Assembly (NCBI GenBank): GCA_002077065.1
Contig: NAJO01000024.1
Location: forward strand, 496,001 to 560,000
Length of the DNA stretch: 64,000 nucleotides
Direction of reading: 5' to 3'
DNA from: Cryoendolithus antarcticus
Lineage: Eukaryota; Ascomycota; Dothideomycetes; Cladosporiales; Cladosporiaceae
The position numbers and the translations under genes were made by a program. A model generated the notes under the pieces. It was given only the letters and a program-made list of their open reading frames with translations, ran no database searches and was not told the DNA's origin. Of the stretch, positions 63,101-64,000 are shown piece by piece. Positions within the stretch are counted from its first letter, which is position 1; the number at the start of each line of letters is the position of its first letter.

Positions 63101-63877
63101 TCTGGTCGCTGTTGCGATCTACGCAGTGACCCTACTCGGTGCGCAAACAGCACAGATAGGTACGTACTCCCCTTTCCCAGCTACCCGTCTTACAACGGAG
63201 ATATCTCCGTACTTGCCAGCGCATACGCTGCAACACGACGCGGTCCAGCCGTCTTGTTCATTGAGCCGGGTAGCTGTCACCGCTCCCGCGAGCATCTGGC
63301 GCTCAACGCCCATCAATGGTACGCTAACTTCTTTCGCGCAAATAGGCGGCAGCGTCTGGCTCAAGCAATGGTCCGAAGTCAACAGCAGAGTCGGCGGCAA
63401 CCCAGAAGTCGGCAAGTACATCGGGATCTACTTTGCTTTCGGTTTCGGCAGCGCCGCACTCGTCGTTGTGCAGACACTCATACTATGGATCTTCTGCTCG
63501 ATCGAGGTAAGTCCAGCCACTCCGTTCCCAACATCCGCGTTTTCTTCGGAGAAAGCAATTACCCATGTCCTGCACGACGTTCTCGAGGAATCGCCATGCA
63601 GGCACTAGTTGCTCGCTTAAGTGCATGCCACCCGGCTTTTGGATCCACGCCGCTACTGCAACGCTTGTGTACATGCATGCACCGTGTACCAGGACATGGG
63701 GACTTGTTTCGGAACTCGCAGCCGTCTCGCTTGCTGTTGAGATCGGATCGCTGACTATTGTCGATGTGTACAGGCTTCGCGTAAACTGCACGAGAGGATG
63801 GCGTATGCGATCTTCCGGAGTCCGATGAGCTTCTTTGAGACCACACCTACTGGTCGTATTCTGAATCGATTCTCGAG
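60144..63877 (+). CDS. YCF1: ABCC/MRP-type ABC transporter (YCF1-like), 5' part; 3' end beyond the window
   Basis: Exons seen: 60144-63159, 63346-63506, 63774-63877; the gene runs past 64000. The start has the TMD0 of long ABCC proteins, with [18 protein letters not shown] and about five helices, then L0 and TMD1 (about residues 270-600). NBD1 is intact: Walker [10 protein letters not shown], signature [14 protein letters not shown], Walker [14 protein letters not shown] Ser/Glu/Ala-rich linker follows, with [15 protein letters not shown] resembling the R-region of Ycf1. TMD2 begins [20 protein letters not shown], continues [18 protein letters not shown], and the third exon ends [11 protein letters not shown]. 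It probably pumps glutathione conjugates or metals into the vacuole, by analogy. The introns here (186, 267 and more than 123 nt) are far longer than elsewhere. Confidence 0.9.
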
Positions 63878-64000
63878 GTATGTCTCACACCCTTGAAGTT
63901 GTCTGAGGAGCTTGGCCATGTGGCATTGTGCAGAAGGTTTGCGCGACCGTTGTGCGCTGCACAGCAATGTCACGTCTGAGTCGCAACCACGTGGTGCGGT

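Noticed and set aside
60144..63877. Bacterial-style operon or defence-system signatures anywhere in the window
   Set aside because: Gene structure, introns and families are all eukaryotic nuclear; no toxin-antitoxin, CRISPR or phage-like features are present.
1..64000. tRNA, rRNA and small RNA genes
   Set aside because: I looked for B-box-like GGTTCGANTCC and cloverleaf patterns and saw none convincing; a covariance-model scan would be decisive.

Overview
This is a gene-dense window from a filamentous ascomycete nucleus, most likely a Dothideomycete. About 30 protein genes are packed on both strands. Introns are mostly 50-70 nt with GT...AG ends and CTAAC/CTGAC-like branch points, and the gene content (SAT4-type kinase, EPL1, CENP-A, RKM4, small Tims, MRP-type ABC transporter) is typically fungal. 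The class assignment is inferred from protein style only. I recognised no tRNA, rRNA, snRNA or CRISPR.

Layout: (a) 0.2-9.4 kb holds an F-box-like protein, an amidase, the mitochondrial single-strand DNA-binding protein RIM1, a SAT4/HAL4-type kinase, a derlin, and the centromeric histone CENP-A, whose reading frame only appears after two introns are removed. (b) 9.9-27.9 kb holds the lysophospholipid acyltransferase ALE1, a large disordered unknown, PHO88/SND3, the repair factor RAD14, the SUMO E1 subunit AOS1, an unknown probable beta-sandwich protein, a lipid-droplet hydrolase, the NuA4 subunit EPL1, the ribosomal methyltransferase RKM4 and mitochondrial Trp-tRNA synthetase. (c) 28.3-37.1 kb holds the Na+/H+ exchanger NHX1, a sucrose/alpha-glucoside-type transporter, ribosomal protein uL23, TIM8 and NAP1. 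(d) 37.1-41.4 kb looks like an accessory pocket: a decayed phenol-hydroxylase 3' end, an intact secreted FAD oxidoreductase, and a decayed DUF3435 (tyrosine-recombinase/FluG-like) fragment. (e) 41.4-64 kb returns to housekeeping: cofilin, an S9 peptidase, an acyl-CoA dehydrogenase, CDC34, LIN1, an F-box-like protein, a small HIG1/Rcf3-like membrane protein, SAC3, adenylosuccinate synthetase, and the 5' part of a YCF1-like ABC transporter cut by the window edge.

Genes tend to alternate as divergent and convergent pairs with short gaps: 145 bp between RKM4 and MSW1 starts, and 25 bp between the stops of the first two genes. Shared promoters and overlapping 3' UTRs are therefore likely. No obvious operon-like or biosynthetic cluster is present. 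The most notable points are the intron-split CENP-A gene with its long loop 1, the mobile-element and catabolic relics at 37-41 kb, the ATG-only exon plus 11-nt microexon in cofilin, the in-frame stop-free intron in TIM8, and an overlapping upstream ORF on ADE12. I did not find a convincing wholly new biological system. Exon borders are my own reading of frame, splice motifs and family conservation, not transcript data.
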